Assembly (NCBI GenBank): GCA_041695325.1
Contig: JBGFRC010000010.1
Location: forward strand, 1 to 8,089
DNA from: SURF-13 sp041695325
GTDB lineage: Bacteria; Pseudomonadota; Gammaproteobacteria; SURF-13
Direction of reading: 5' to 3'
DNA: 8,089 bases
Positions 1-6,722 of this stretch are shown piece by piece. Position numbers and translations under genes: made by a program. Every line of letters starts with the position of its first letter. Positions within the stretch are counted from its first letter, which is position 1. The notes under the pieces are model-generated. The model had not been told where the DNA came from. It searched no databases and worked only from the letters and a program-made list of their open reading frames with translations.

Positions 1-2
1 TG

Positions 3-800
3 ACTTCGCTCGCCAAGCAAAATGTGACGGCCTCGACGCAGAATCAGGCGCTGTCCGCGCTGTTGTTTCTTTACCGCGAGGTGCTGAAAAAGGAGTTGGC
101 GTGGCTGGATGATGTGGAGCGCGCCAAGAAGCCTTCGCGTTTGCCGGTGGTGCTTACCCAGCGTGAGGTGCATGGTGTGCTGGCGCGGCTGAATGGCACG
201 AAATGGCTGATGGCGAGTTTACTATATGGCGCGGGTTTACGTCTCATGGAGTGTCTGCGCTTGCGGGTAAAGGATATTGATTTCGAGCATCACCAAATCA
301 CGGTGCGCGACGGCAAGGGGATGAAGGATCGGGTGACGATGCTGCCGGATACGTTGGTGGAGCCGCTCAAGCTGCATTTGCAGAAGGTGAAGGCGTTGCA
401 TGAGGAGGATTTGGAGGAGGGCTTTGGCGCGGTGTATCTGCCGTTTGCCCTGGAGCGGAAGTATCTCAGCGCGCCGCGCGCATGGGGCTGGCAGCATGTG
501 TTTCCTTCGTCCAAGCGTTCGGTGGACCCGCGCAGCGGCGTGGTGCGGCGGCATCATGTGGATGAGAATGTCTTGCAGCGCGCGGTGAAGCAGGCGCTGC
601 GCGATGCGGGAGTAGATAAACCGGCGAGTTGCCATACCCTGCGCCATTCCTTCGCCACGCATTTGTTGCAGGCGGGATATGATATCCGCACGGTGCAGGA
701 ATTGCTGGGCCATTCGGACGTGAGCACAACCATGATTTACACGCACGTGCTGAACCGCGGCGGGAAGGGTGTGCAGAGTCCGCTGGATCAATTGGCCTGA
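3..800 (+). CDS. intI: Integron integrase IntI, tyrosine recombinase (5' end outside window)
   Basis: Site-specific recombinase that inserts and excises gene cassettes at attI and attC sites. The reading frame is open to the left edge, so the start is off-window; the GTG at 24 is not a credible start because IntI-type sequence (ASTQNQALSALLFLYREVL) runs straight through it. Numbering from that GTG, the catalytic set is R73, K98, H204, R207, H230 and Y239. The intervals (25, 131, 26 and 9 residues) equal those of IntI1 R146/K171/H277/H303/Y312, so roughly 65 residues are missing upstream. The integron-specific insert is present around residues 126-180: a GFGAVYLPFALERKY stretch, then WGWQHVFPSS and DPRSG-RRHH. 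The C-terminal TTMIYTHVLNRGGKGVQSPLD is typical of the family. The catalytic core looks intact and functional. Integrases usually face away from their cassette array, so attI and any cassettes should lie left of position 1. Confidence 0.93.
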   Translation, partial: TSLAKQNVTASTQNQALSALLFLYREVLKKELAWLDDVERAKKPSRLPVVLTQREVHGVLARLNGTKWLMASLLYGAGLRLMECLRLRVKDIDFEHHQITVRDGKGMKDRVTMLPDTLVEPLKLHLQKVKALHEEDLEEGFGAVYLPFALERKYLSAPRAWGWQHVFPSSKRSVDPRSGVVRRHHVDENVLQRAVKQALRDAGVDKPASCHTLRHSFATHLLQAGYDIRTVQELLGHSDVSTTMIYTHVLNRGGKGVQSPLDQLA

Positions 801-1107
801 TGCTGCATGTGGATTGCACGGCCTCCCCGGCTGCTCGTAATCCAGTAAAAAAACAGCGCAGCGGATAGGGCAATGCAAGGAGCGCCTAAAACTACAGAAG
901 CCGGCTTAAGTCCTCACGTGTTAGATCGCAGTCGCGGAGGATTTTTGCCATAAGGCCGGGGCCGATAGTTTCGCCGGCATGAACGGGAACGACGGTGGAG
1001 CGTCCATCCGGGTGGCGCATGATAGGGTGACTGCCTTTGACGCGGCTAATGGAGAATCCGGGGCGTGCGCGCTCTCGCCATAGAGTGAGGGTTCAAGGTT
1101 CTGAAGT
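801..1107. other. Intergenic region between intI and mnmG
   Basis: This 307-nt stretch holds no intact gene. Positions 801-891 follow the intI stop and contain a short A-tract (about 847-853) but no convincing terminator hairpin. I found no attC pair of core sites (RYYYAAC/GTTRRRY in inverted arrangement). The rest, 892-1092, is a decayed hicA fragment on the opposite strand. The mnmG ribosome binding site is probably AAGG at 1095-1098, nine nucleotides before its ATG. No clear sigma-70 promoter for mnmG could be picked by eye. Confidence 0.6.
892..1092 (-). pseudogene. hicA: 5'-truncated hicA mRNA interferase toxin remnant
   Basis: HicA toxins are small double-stranded-RNA-binding-fold ribonucleases of type II toxin-antitoxin pairs. 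On the minus strand, about 55 codons from GF at 1059-1054 to the TAG stop at 894-892 read as the HicA core and C-terminus: GFSISRVKGSHPIMRHPDGR, then STVVPVHAGE, then a PGLMAKILRDCDLTREDLSRLL-like tail. The active-site G-S-H is retained. The family's first 15-20 residues are missing. Upstream in frame are only non-HicA codons and a TGA at 1095-1093, with no ATG, GTG or TTG before the core. No hicB antitoxin gene is visible on either side. Family assignment is confident from the motif. That it is inactive is an inference from the missing start and N-terminal helix. The frame continues only 16 nt short of the mnmG start, so the 5' half was probably lost by deletion at that junction. Confidence 0.78.
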
Positions 1108-2982
1108 ATGCATTATTGCGAAAAATTTGATGTCATCGTAGTCGGCGGCGGGCACGCGGGCACGGAGGCGGCGCTCGCGTCTGCGCGCATGGGCGCGCAG
1201 ACGCTGCTCTTGACGCAGAGCATCGAGACCCTGGGGCAGATGAGCTGCAATCCGTCCATCGGTGGCATCGGCAAGGGGCATCTGGTGAAAGAGATAGATG
1301 CGCTCGGCGGATTGATGGCGCGCGCGGCGGATCGGGCCGGCATTCAGTTCCGCATTTTGAACGCGAGCAAAGGCCCGGCGGTGCGCGCCACGCGCGCGCA
1401 GGCGGATCGCGTGCTGTACAAACAAGCCGTGCGCCAGGCGCTGGAAACGCAGCCGAATCTTTCCATCTTCCAGCAGGCGGTGGAGGATTTGATGATCGAG
1501 GGCGAGCGCGTCACGGGCGTGGTCACGCAGATGGGGGTGCGCTTTCAGGCGCAATGCGTGGTGCTGACGGCGGGCACGTTTCTCGCCGGACGCATTCATG
1601 TCGGGCTGTCGAATTATCAGGGCGGGCGCGCGGGCGATCCGCCCGCAAACGCCTTGGCCACGCGCATGCGCGAGCTGCCGTTGCGCATCGGGCGCTTGAA
1701 AACCGGCACGCCGCCGCGCCTGGACGGGCGCACCATAGATTATTCGAGGCTTATGCCGCAGCTGGGCGATGAGCCGCTGCCGGTGTTTTCCTTCCTGGAG
1801 CGCGCCGAAGATCACCCGCGCCAGGTGCCCTGCCACATCACGCACACCAACGAGCGTACGCACGAGATCATCCGCGGCGGTCTTGACCGCTCGCCGATGT
1901 ACACCGGCGTAATTGAAGGTATCGGGCCGCGCTACTGCCCCTCCATTGAAGACAAGATCGTGCGCTTCGCCGACAAAACCTCACACCAGATTTTCGTCGA
2001 GCCGGAGGGTTTGACCACGCACGAGGTGTATCCCAATGGTATCTCGACCAGCTTGCCATTTGACGTACAGACTGAGCTGGTACGTTCGATCAAGGGTTTT
2101 GAAAACGCGCACCTCACGCGCCCCGGCTACGCGATTGAATACGATTATTTCGATCCGCGCGATTTGCAGCCTTCGCTCGAAACCAAGGTTATTCAAAATC
2201 TGTTTTTCGCGGGCCAGATCAACGGCACCACCGGTTATGAAGAAGCCGCGGCGCAGGGCATTATCGCGGGCATCAACGCCGCGCGGCGCGCGCAGGATAA
2301 GGCGCCGTGGTGTCCGCGCCGCGACGAGGCGTATGTCGGCGTGCTGATTGATGATTTGATTACGCGCGGCACCAGCGAGCCGTATCGCATGTTCACCAGC
2401 CGCGCGGAGTACCGCTTGCTGCTGCGTGAGGACAACGCCGACCTGCGTTTGACCCCCAGGGGCCGCGAGCTGGGCGTGGTGGACGATGCGCGCTGGCGCC
2501 TGTTTGAAGCCAAGCGCGAGGCGATTGAAAAAGAGCAACAACGCCTGCGCGCGGCGCGGCTGCATCCTGATAAGTTGCCGCAAGAGGACGCCGAACGCGT
2601 GCTGGGCCAGGCGCTGACGCGCGAATATACGTTGATGGATTTGCTGCGCCGTCCGGACGTGACGTACAGTGCGCTGATGACATTGCCCGGCGCGGGCGAG
2701 GCGGTGACGGATGAAAAGGTTGCGGAGCAGGTCGAGATACAGGCCAAATACCACGGCTACATCGAGCGCCAGCAGGACGAGATCGAGCGCAATCGCCGCC
2801 ACGAGGAAACGAGCTTGCCGCTGGATTTTGATTACAACAACGTGCGCGGCCTTTCGAAAGAGGTGCAGCTCAAGCTCAACGCGTACAAGCCAACCACGCT
2901 GGGCCAGGCGGGGCGAATTTCCGGCGTGACGCCGGCGGCGATTTCATTGTTGCTGGTGCATCTGCACAAGCGGCGCGCGTGA
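1108..2982 (+). CDS. mnmG: tRNA uridine-5-carboxymethylaminomethyl modification enzyme MnmG (GidA)
   Basis: FAD-dependent enzyme that, with the GTPase MnmE, installs the 5-carboxymethylaminomethyl group on wobble U34 of certain tRNAs, using methylene-tetrahydrofolate, FAD and NADH. The 624-residue product is close to the E. coli length of 629. The N-terminal dinucleotide-binding GGGHAGTE is at residues 13-20. GidA signature 1 (CNPSIGGIGKGHLVKE) starts at C47 and signature 2 (GPRYCPSIEDK) contains C277; both cysteines sit at the E. coli numbering. FAD-binding AGQINGTTGYEEAAAQG is near 368-384. The C-terminal MnmE/tRNA-binding helical domain ends with RISGVTPAAISLLLVHL. ATG at 1108 aligns with the family N-terminus and has AAGG nine bases upstream. 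The stop overlaps the rsmG start by four bases, indicating translational coupling. mnmE is not in the window. There is nothing unusual in the gene itself. Confidence 0.98.
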   Translation: MHYCEKFDVIVVGGGHAGTEAALASARMGAQTLLLTQSIETLGQMSCNPSIGGIGKGHLVKEIDALGGLMARAADRAGIQFRILNASKGPAVRATRAQADRVLYKQAVRQALETQPNLSIFQQAVEDLMIEGERVTGVVTQMGVRFQAQCVVLTAGTFLAGRIHVGLSNYQGGRAGDPPANALATRMRELPLRIGRLKTGTPPRLDGRTIDYSRLMPQLGDEPLPVFSFLERAEDHPRQVPCHITHTNERTHEIIRGGLDRSPMYTGVIEGIGPRYCPSIEDKIVRFADKTSHQIFVEPEGLTTHEVYPNGISTSLPFDVQTELVRSIKGFENAHLTRPGYAIEYDYFDPRDLQPSLETKVIQNLFFAGQINGTTGYEEAAAQGIIAGINAARRAQDKAPWCPRRDEAYVGVLIDDLITRGTSEPYRMFTSRAEYRLLLREDNADLRLTPRGRELGVVDDARWRLFEAKREAIEKEQQRLRAARLHPDKLPQEDAERVLGQALTREYTLMDLLRRPDVTYSALMTLPGAGEAVTDEKVAEQVEIQAKYHGYIERQQDEIERNRRHEETSLPLDFDYNNVRGLSKEVQLKLNAYKPTTLGQAGRISGVTPAAISLLLVHLHKRRA

Positions 2983-3674
2983 TTCGTCCGCGCAATTTAC
3001 AAAGAGTGATGCAGCCCGATGTGTTATCCCAGTGCGCCCAGGTTCTGAGTCAGGGCGTGGAGGCGCTTAGACTGGGTGGGATAAGCGATGTTCAACACCG
3101 CAAGCTGTTGGACTATATCGAGTTGCTCGACAAGTGGAACAAGGTTTACAACCTCACCGCGGTGCGCGACCCGCTGGAGATGGTCACGCGCCATATTCTG
3201 GACAGCCTCACTCTCCTGCCTTATTTAAAAGGCCCAAGCGTGCTGGACATCGGCACCGGCGCGGGCCTGCCCGGCATTCCGCTCGCCATCGCGCGGCCTG
3301 ATGTGGATTTCACCTTGCTCGACGCCAACGCCAAGAAGACGCGCTTTGTGCGCCAGGCTGCGGCCGAGTTGGGCCTGGCCAACATCGTCGTGGTACAGGC
3401 GCGGGTGGAAAAGTACCAGCCCGGGCGGAAATTCGCTACACTGATAGCGCGCGCGCTAGGGAGCGTAGCCGAAATCGTGCGCGATGCGCGGCATTTGTGC
3501 GACGGCAAGGGCGAGTTTTTGCTTATGAAGGGCGCGTATCCGGAAACCGAGCTGGCGGAGATCCCAGCGGAATTCAAGGTGATTGAGACAGTGAAACTAC
3601 GCGTGCCGGGTCTGGAGGAGGAGCGTCATCTGGTCAAGCTGGCACCGGTGTGTATGGAAACGTCATCGAAATGA
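2979..3674 (+). CDS. rsmG: 16S rRNA (guanine527-N7)-methyltransferase RsmG (GidB)
   Basis: S-adenosylmethionine-dependent enzyme that methylates N7 of G527 in 16S rRNA; in other bacteria its loss gives low-level streptomycin resistance. Numbered from the GTG at 2979, it has the family-typical DKWNKVYNLTAVRDP near 51-65 and the RHILDSL motif at 71-77. The SAM-binding motif VLDIGTGAGLPGIPLA is at 88-103, and the acidic ribose-binding position is D115 in TLLDAN. The C-terminal VPGLEEERHLV is also typical. The 231-residue length is about 20 longer than E. coli RsmG. The GTG start overlaps the mnmG TGA (GTGA, 2979-2982); an in-frame ATG at 3009 (residue 11) is an alternative and would still include the whole conserved domain. 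The stop overlaps the parA ATG by four bases (3671-3674). Confidence 0.96.
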   Translation: MIRPRNLQRVMQPDVLSQCAQVLSQGVEALRLGGISDVQHRKLLDYIELLDKWNKVYNLTAVRDPLEMVTRHILDSLTLLPYLKGPSVLDIGTGAGLPGIPLAIARPDVDFTLLDANAKKTRFVRQAAAELGLANIVVVQARVEKYQPGRKFATLIARALGSVAEIVRDARHLCDGKGEFLLMKGAYPETELAEIPAEFKVIETVKLRVPGLEEERHLVKLAPVCMETSSK

Positions 3675-4462
3675 GCAGAATCATCGCCTTGGCCAATCAA
3701 AAGGGCGGCGTCGGCAAGACTACCACCGCGGTGAATCTGGCCGCGTCGCTGGCCGCGTGCAAGCGGCGCGTGCTGCTGATTGATCTCGATCCGCAGGGCA
3801 ACGCCACCATGGGCTGCGGTGTGAACAAAAACGCCATCGAGCGCGCCACCTATGACGTGCTCTGCGGCGGCAAGGACGTTGCCTCCTGCGCCGTGACTAC
3901 CGCCACCGCGGGCGTGACCCTGCTGCCGAGCAACGGCGACCTCACCGCCGCCGAGGTGGAGTTGCTGAACGCGGAATGGCGCGAGCACCGCCTGCGGCTG
4001 GCACTGGGGCCGGTGCGCAACGACTACGATTATATTCTGATAGACTGCCCGCCCGCGCTCAACATGCTCACCGTGAACGCGCTGGTGGCGGCGCAATCGG
4101 TGATCATCCCCATGCAGTGCGAGTACTACGCGCTCGAGGGCCTCACCGCGCTGCTCGCCACCATCGAAAAAATCCGCGAGACGCACAATCCGGCGTTGCA
4201 CATCGAGGGCCTGCTGCGCACCCTGTTCGACCCGCGCAACAATCTGGCGAACGAGGTGTCGACGCAGCTCGAGCTGCATTTCGCGGACCGGGTATATCAC
4301 ACCGTGATTCCGCGCAACGTGCGTCTGGCCGAGGCGCCGAGCCACGGCGTGCCGATCCTGCTGTATGACAAGACCTCGCGCGGCGCGCTGGCCTATCTTG
4401 CGCTGGCGGGCGAGATATTGAGAAAAGAAGCCGCGCTGCAAAAAGCGGCAGCCAACGCTTAA
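3671..4462 (+). CDS. parA: Chromosome partitioning ATPase ParA (Soj)
   Basis: Walker-type ATPase that binds the nucleoid nonspecifically in its ATP form and moves ParB-parS complexes apart during chromosome segregation. I place the start at ATG 3671, which gives the standard N-terminus MSRIIALANQKGGVGKTT and an ATGA overlap with rsmG; a GTG at 3650 would add seven residues that the family lacks. The 263-residue product has the deviant Walker A KGGVGKTT at 11-18 with signature lysine K11. The A' motif is LLIDLDPQGN at 35-44, and Walker B is YILIDCPPALNML with D125. It also has the CEYYALEGL stretch and DPRNNLANEV. The N-terminus begins directly at the Walker fold with no helix-turn-helix extension, which fits a chromosomal (Soj, type Ib-like) ParA and not a P1-type plasmid one. 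Confidence 0.97.
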   Translation: MSRIIALANQKGGVGKTTTAVNLAASLAACKRRVLLIDLDPQGNATMGCGVNKNAIERATYDVLCGGKDVASCAVTTATAGVTLLPSNGDLTAAEVELLNAEWREHRLRLALGPVRNDYDYILIDCPPALNMLTVNALVAAQSVIIPMQCEYYALEGLTALLATIEKIRETHNPALHIEGLLRTLFDPRNNLANEVSTQLELHFADRVYHTVIPRNVRLAEAPSHGVPILLYDKTSRGALAYLALAGEILRKEAALQKAAANA

Positions 4463-4472
4463 AAGGAAAGGA

Positions 4473-5333
4473 ATGCAAAAAAAACGCGGATTAGGGCGCG
4501 GGCTGGACGCGCTGCTGAGCAACGCGCGGCCGGACACGGCGGGCGTGGCGCAGGGACAATGGCGCAGCCTGCCGGTGGATCTTATCCAGCGCGGCAAATA
4601 TCAGCCGCGCAAGAACATGCACGCGGAAAATTTGCAGGACCTCGCCGATTCCATCCGCGCCCAGGGCGTGGTGCAGCCCATCGTGGTGCGCCAATCGGGT
4701 CAGGCGGGGCGCTACGAGATCATCGCCGGCGAGCGGCGCTGGCGCGCCGCGCAACTTGCTGGCCTGCAGGAGGTTCCCGCCATCGTGCGCAACGTGTCCG
4801 ACAACGACGCGCTCGCCATCGCCCTGATTGAAAACATCCAGCGCGCCGAGCTTAATGCCGTCGAAGAAGCCGTCGCGTTCAAACGCCTGATTGACGAATT
4901 CGGCATGACGCACGAGGCGGTGGCGCAGGCGGTGGGCCGCTCGCGCGCCGCGGTGAGCAACCTGCTGCGACTGCTCGATCTCAATGACGACGTGAAACAA
5001 CTGGTGGAGCAGGGCGCGCTGGAGATGGGCCACGCTCGCGCCCTGCTCGCCTTGAGCGGCAAACCGCAGAGCGCGGCGGCGCAGGACGTGGCCAGACGCG
5101 CCCTGTCGGTGCGCGAGACCGAGCGCCTGGTGCAGCGGCTGCTTGCCGCACCGCGCGGCAAGGTCAAGGAAAGCCGCCGCGCTGACCCGGACATCCGCCG
5201 CCTGGAAAAAGAGCTCTCGGAAAAGCTGGCCGCCGGCGTGCGTTTTCAACACGACGCGAAAGGCCGGGGCAAGCTCATCATCAGCTACAACAGCCTGGAT
5301 GAGCTGGAAGGCATACTGAAGCACATCAAATAA
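4473..5333 (+). CDS. parB: Chromosome partitioning protein ParB (Spo0J), CTPase clamp
   Basis: DNA-binding CTPase that loads at parS as a sliding clamp and stimulates ParA. The 286-residue product begins with the ParA-activating segment RGLGRGLDALL (5-15). The CTP-binding ParB/Srx domain covers roughly 30-125, with GERRWRAAQLAG at 86-97 and ENIQRAELNAVEEA at 120-133. The parS-reading helix-turn-helix is at about 145-166 (MTHEAVAQAVGRSRAAVSNLL). A charged linker (about 225-250) leads to the C-terminal dimerisation domain, ending KLIISYNSLDELEGILKHI. ATG at 4473 has a strong purine-rich Shine-Dalgarno (AGGA at 4464-4467) and lies 10 nt after parA. It completes the mnmG-rsmG-parA-parB order common in beta- and gammaproteobacteria. 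The usual downstream atp genes do not follow here. Confidence 0.97.
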   Translation: MQKKRGLGRGLDALLSNARPDTAGVAQGQWRSLPVDLIQRGKYQPRKNMHAENLQDLADSIRAQGVVQPIVVRQSGQAGRYEIIAGERRWRAAQLAGLQEVPAIVRNVSDNDALAIALIENIQRAELNAVEEAVAFKRLIDEFGMTHEAVAQAVGRSRAAVSNLLRLLDLNDDVKQLVEQGALEMGHARALLALSGKPQSAAAQDVARRALSVRETERLVQRLLAAPRGKVKESRRADPDIRRLEKELSEKLAAGVRFQHDAKGRGKLIISYNSLDELEGILKHIK

Positions 5334-5378
5334 AGCAGTGAAACCCGAACAGGCGCCCATTGCAAACCGGAGACAGAT

Positions 5379-5981
5379 ATGGACACGATAACGGCAATTG
5401 AATCGCGGCGCGCGGTCAAGCAGTTCGACAAAAACCACAGGATGACCGAGAGCGAAGTCGCGCAACTCATGTCGCTGGCGATACTCTCGCCTACCTCGTT
5501 CAACATCCAGAACTGGCGCTTCGTGCTGGTGACCGATGACGAGATGAGGAAGAAAATCCGCGCCGTGGCCTGGGATCAGGCGCAGGTCACCGACGCCTCG
5601 CTGCTCATCGTGCTGTGCGCCGATCTCAAGGCCTGGGAGAAGAACCCGGATCGCTATTGGAAGGACGCGCCGAAGGAGGCGCGCGATTTTCTGGTGCCCG
5701 CGATAGACAAATATTATCGCGGCAAGGAGCAGGTGCAAAGAGACGAGGCCATGCGCTCCTGCGGCATCGCAGCGCAGACCCTCATGCTGGCGGCCAAGGC
5801 GATGGGCTATGACTCCTGCCCCATGGATGGCTTTGATTTCGACGCGGTCGGCAGGCTGATTCAACTGCCCAAGGATCACGTGATCTCCATGTTCGTGGTG
5901 GTGGGCAAGGCCGTCCAGCCGGCCTGGCCCCGCCCCGGCCAGCTCCCGCTGGCGGAGGTGATCCGCTATAACCACTTCTGA
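5379..5981 (+). CDS. Nitroreductase-family FMN-dependent oxidoreductase
   Basis: This is a 200-residue member of the NADH/NADPH nitroreductase (NfsB/NOX-like) family. These are dimeric FMN enzymes that reduce nitroaromatics, quinones or similar compounds with NAD(P)H; the physiological substrate cannot be told from sequence. The FMN-phosphate-binding arginines are in IESRRAVKQFD (8-17). SPTSFNIQNWRFVLVTD at 37-53 is the family's flavin-contacting segment. GIAAQTLMLAAKAMGYDSCPMDGFD (129-153), shown here by its ends, is the late helix plus the glycine-rich flavin loop. ATG at 5379 has GGAG at 5369-5372. The 45-nt gap after parB holds no terminator that I can see, so read-through from the par genes is possible. 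The following mtnC starts 15 nt downstream, so the two are probably cotranscribed. Confidence 0.88.
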   Translation: MDTITAIESRRAVKQFDKNHRMTESEVAQLMSLAILSPTSFNIQNWRFVLVTDDEMRKKIRAVAWDQAQVTDASLLIVLCADLKAWEKNPDRYWKDAPKEARDFLVPAIDKYYRGKEQVQRDEAMRSCGIAAQTLMLAAKAMGYDSCPMDGFDFDAVGRLIQLPKDHVISMFVVVGKAVQPAWPRPGQLPLAEVIRYNHF

Positions 5982-5996
5982 AAAAAACAACCTTTC

Positions 5997-6698
5997 GTGG
6001 TCAAGGCCATCGTCACCGACATCGAGGGCACGACGTCCTCGCTGGCGTTTGTAAAGAACGTGCTGTTTCCCTATGCGCGTGAACGCATGGCGGAGTTCGT
6101 GCGCGCGCAGGGGAATGACCCCGCGGTGCGCGGGCTGCTGGACGAGGTGCGGCTGATGCTGGATGGGCGCCCGCCTGCGTGCAACGCACAGGCGGGCGCC
6201 GGTGATGAGCAAATCATCGCCCAACTGATTCGGTGGATAGACGAGGACAAGAAAATCACCCCGCTCAAAGCGCTGCAAGGCATGATCTGGGAGCGCGGTT
6301 TCAAGCGGGGCGATTTCAAAGGCCACGTCCATGAAGACGCGGCGCGCAACCTCAGACAATGGCACGCGCGGGGAATAAGGCTGTACGTGTTTTCCTCCGG
6401 CTCGGTGCAGGCGCAGAAGCTTTTGTTCGCGCACACTGAGCACGGCGACCTCACGCCGCTGTTTTCGGGCTATTTCGACACCACGCTGGGCGCCAAGAAA
6501 GAACCAGCCTCCTACCGCAAAATCGCGCAAGCCATCGGGCTTGCGCCCGGCGACATCCTGTTTCTGTCGGACGTGAAAGAGGAGCTGGACGCCGCGCGCG
6601 AGGCGGGGATGCGCACCACGCATCTGTTAAGAGGAGGTGGTGAGACGCTGGCTGCGGAGCATCCGCAGGCCCGGAGTTTTGATGACATCAACCTTTAG
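5997..6698 (+). CDS. mtnC: Enolase-phosphatase E1, MtnC (methionine salvage)
   Basis: HAD-superfamily bifunctional enzyme that enolises 2,3-diketo-5-methylthiopentyl-1-phosphate and then dephosphorylates it to the acireductone. Motif I is TDIEGTTSS with D8 and E10, the DxE form characteristic of E1. The cap-domain ITPLKALQGMIWERGFKRGDFKGHVHED is conserved across 87-114. Motif II is VFSSGS (131-136), the motif III lysine is in GAKKEPASY (165-173), and motif IV is ILFLSDVKEELDAA (187-200). The 233-residue length is slightly above the usual 225-230. Residues 56-70 (DGRPPACNAQAGAGD) look like an extra loop and are encoded by a strong palindrome. The GTG start is forced by the family N-terminus, and no Shine-Dalgarno precedes it, only an A-rich stretch, which suggests dependence on translation of the gene upstream. 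The TAG stop is the first three bases of a repeat. No mtnB or mtnD lies nearby. Confidence 0.95.
   Translation: MVKAIVTDIEGTTSSLAFVKNVLFPYARERMAEFVRAQGNDPAVRGLLDEVRLMLDGRPPACNAQAGAGDEQIIAQLIRWIDEDKKITPLKALQGMIWERGFKRGDFKGHVHEDAARNLRQWHARGIRLYVFSSGSVQAQKLLFAHTEHGDLTPLFSGYFDTTLGAKKEPASYRKIAQAIGLAPGDILFLSDVKEELDAAREAGMRTTHLLRGGGETLAAEHPQARSFDDINL
6166..6200. repeat. Strong GC-rich inverted repeat inside mtnC
   Basis: The left arm GGCGCCCGCC (6166-6175) is the exact reverse complement of GGCGGGCGCC (6191-6200). Inside it, TGCGT (6176-6180) pairs with ACGCA (6184-6188) around a 3-nt loop, GCA, leaving a 2-nt bulge, CA (6189-6190). The total is 15 base pairs. It is translated in frame as the Pro/Ala/Gly/Gln-rich segment at about residues 57-69 of MtnC, between two conserved blocks. 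It could be an inserted palindromic element or a chance consequence of GC-rich codons. Confidence 0.75.
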
Positions 6699-6713
6699 CA
6701 GGCTGTTGAAAAG
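6696..6713 (+). repeat. Solitary copy of TAGCAGGCTGTTGA repeat end
   Basis: TAGCAGGCTGTTGAAAAG follows directly from the last sense codon of mtnC, and its TAG is the mtnC stop. The first 14 bases are the exact reverse complement of 7575-7588. A looser direct copy begins at 7431. The copy fills most of the 24-nt gap between the convergent mtnC and eipA-like genes. No second arm or hairpin is seen beside it. Confidence 0.8.
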
Positions 6714-6722
6714 CGACTTGCC

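Noticed and set aside
880..926. Possible attC core sites (GCCTAAAAC, GTTAGAT) downstream of intI
   Set aside because: They do not form the paired inverted core sites of an attC. One lies in the hicA reading frame, and the position is on the wrong side of intI.
1093..2802. Two long minus-strand open frames opposite mnmG (1093-1863 and 1981-2802)
   Set aside because: Antisense shadows of a highly conserved gene, with no family resemblance or plausible start context.
3019..3030. TTATCC sequences considered as DnaA boxes and an origin near rsmG-par
   Set aside because: Only isolated partial matches (for example TTATCCCAG in the rsmG start) inside coding sequence, with no cluster and no AT-rich unwinding region.
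3626..4597. A 323-codon minus-strand open frame opposite parA
   Set aside because: It is antisense to a textbook ParA and its composition is typical of a shadow frame.
5874..5887. CACGTG-centred palindrome considered as a parS site
   Set aside because: The sequence is GATCACGTGATC, which lacks the TTTC/GAAA arms of parS and lies in the nitroreductase coding sequence. The CACGTG copies near 742 and 915 also lack the arms.
4491..6623. A 710-codon open frame on the minus strand running antisense across parB, the nitroreductase gene and mtnC
   Set aside because: Its translation is low-complexity, rich in His/Arg/Leu/Ala/Gln, with no recognisable domain. It is the mirror of three clear genes on the plus strand, as often happens in GC-rich DNA.
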